A stretch of DNA of 6,857 bases, from positions 1 through 6,857 of the forward strand of contig JAURBD010000085.1 in assembly GCA_030829155.1 (NCBI GenBank), read 5' to 3'. The notes beneath the pieces are model-generated. The model was not told the origin of the DNA, did no database searches, and was given only the letters and a program-made list of their open reading frames with translations. Positions 6,684-6,857 of this stretch are shown piece after piece. Source of the DNA: Flavobacteriaceae bacterium. Lineage in GTDB: Bacteria; Bacteroidota; Bacteroidia; Flavobacteriales; Flavobacteriaceae. The translations under genes were made by a program, and so were the position numbers. Every line of letters begins with the position of its first letter. The stretch's first letter is position 1.

Positions 6684-6857
6684 AAAAGATTTTTACTCTT
6701 ACAGTCTATAATAGCGTTAGTTCTTTTAAGAAAGTCAGCACCTATAATACCATCTATTGTTAAACTTCCTTGTTCTGATAAAGAGGAATTAATTGCATTC
6801 ATGTCGAGTAAAAAAAACTTTAGATTTAGTAAAAAAGTTTCCTTGTAATTAATTGTA
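6671..6857 (-). CDS. Retropepsin-like aspartic protease, C-terminal 61 residues only (5' part beyond window)
   Basis: The minus strand from 6856 to the TAA at 6673-6671 is open for 61 codons and has no start, so the gene enters from the right edge. The visible end contains DMNAINSSLSEQG, then IDGIIGADFLKR, then AIIDCKSKNLFL. This is the pattern of the second half of single-domain retropepsin-like (clan AA) bacterial proteases, where a hydrophobic-hydrophobic-Gly motif (here IIG of IIGADFL) is followed by a strand of the type AIIDxxxxxLxL. The catalytic Asp-Thr/Ser-Gly motif would lie upstream and is not visible, so activity cannot be judged. Its substrate and role are unknown. It converges on sucB with a 12-base coding overlap, leaving no room for a terminator between the two genes. 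Confidence 0.75.
   Translation of the reverse strand, partial: TINYKETFLLNLKFFLLDMNAINSSLSEQGSLTIDGIIGADFLKRTNAIIDCKSKNLFLKL

Overview
The window reads as an AT-rich chromosomal segment from a member of the Bacteroidota, most likely a flavobacterium. The grounds are the character of the 2-oxoglutarate dehydrogenase E1 and E2 proteins, start codons without Shine-Dalgarno sequences, and low GC content throughout. No mobile element, integrase, CRISPR array, tRNA or rRNA is visible. I see no undescribed system. The content is core metabolism beside an SOS mutagenesis cassette, with some unusual gene arrangement.

Left part, minus strand, read from 2425 down to 1: a umuC-type translesion polymerase gene, then a umuD-type self-cleaving peptidase gene overlapping it by 4 bases (ATGA), then, after 55 or so bases, a gene for a YhhN/TMEM86-family membrane protein that runs off the left edge. 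The order polymerase-then-peptidase is the reverse of the E. coli umuDC operon. Residues needed for UmuD self-cleavage and for UmuC catalysis and clamp binding are all present, so the pair looks functional.

A divergent intergenic region (2426-2671) separates this cassette from the plus-strand genes. It holds several short palindromes and a 9-base sequence shared between the two leaders, but no promoter that I can assign with confidence.

Right part, plus strand: sucA (E1) and sucB (E2) of the 2-oxoglutarate dehydrogenase complex form a tight two-gene operon with a 30-base gap. Together they convert 2-oxoglutarate and CoA to succinyl-CoA; the shared E3 (lipoamide dehydrogenase) is not in the window. 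At the right edge, on the minus strand, is the C-terminal end of a retropepsin-like aspartic protease gene. It converges on sucB, and the two coding regions overlap by 12 bases inside an 8-base tandem repeat that contains both stop codons.

Two of the six genes (the YhhN-like protein and the protease) are cut by the window edges.
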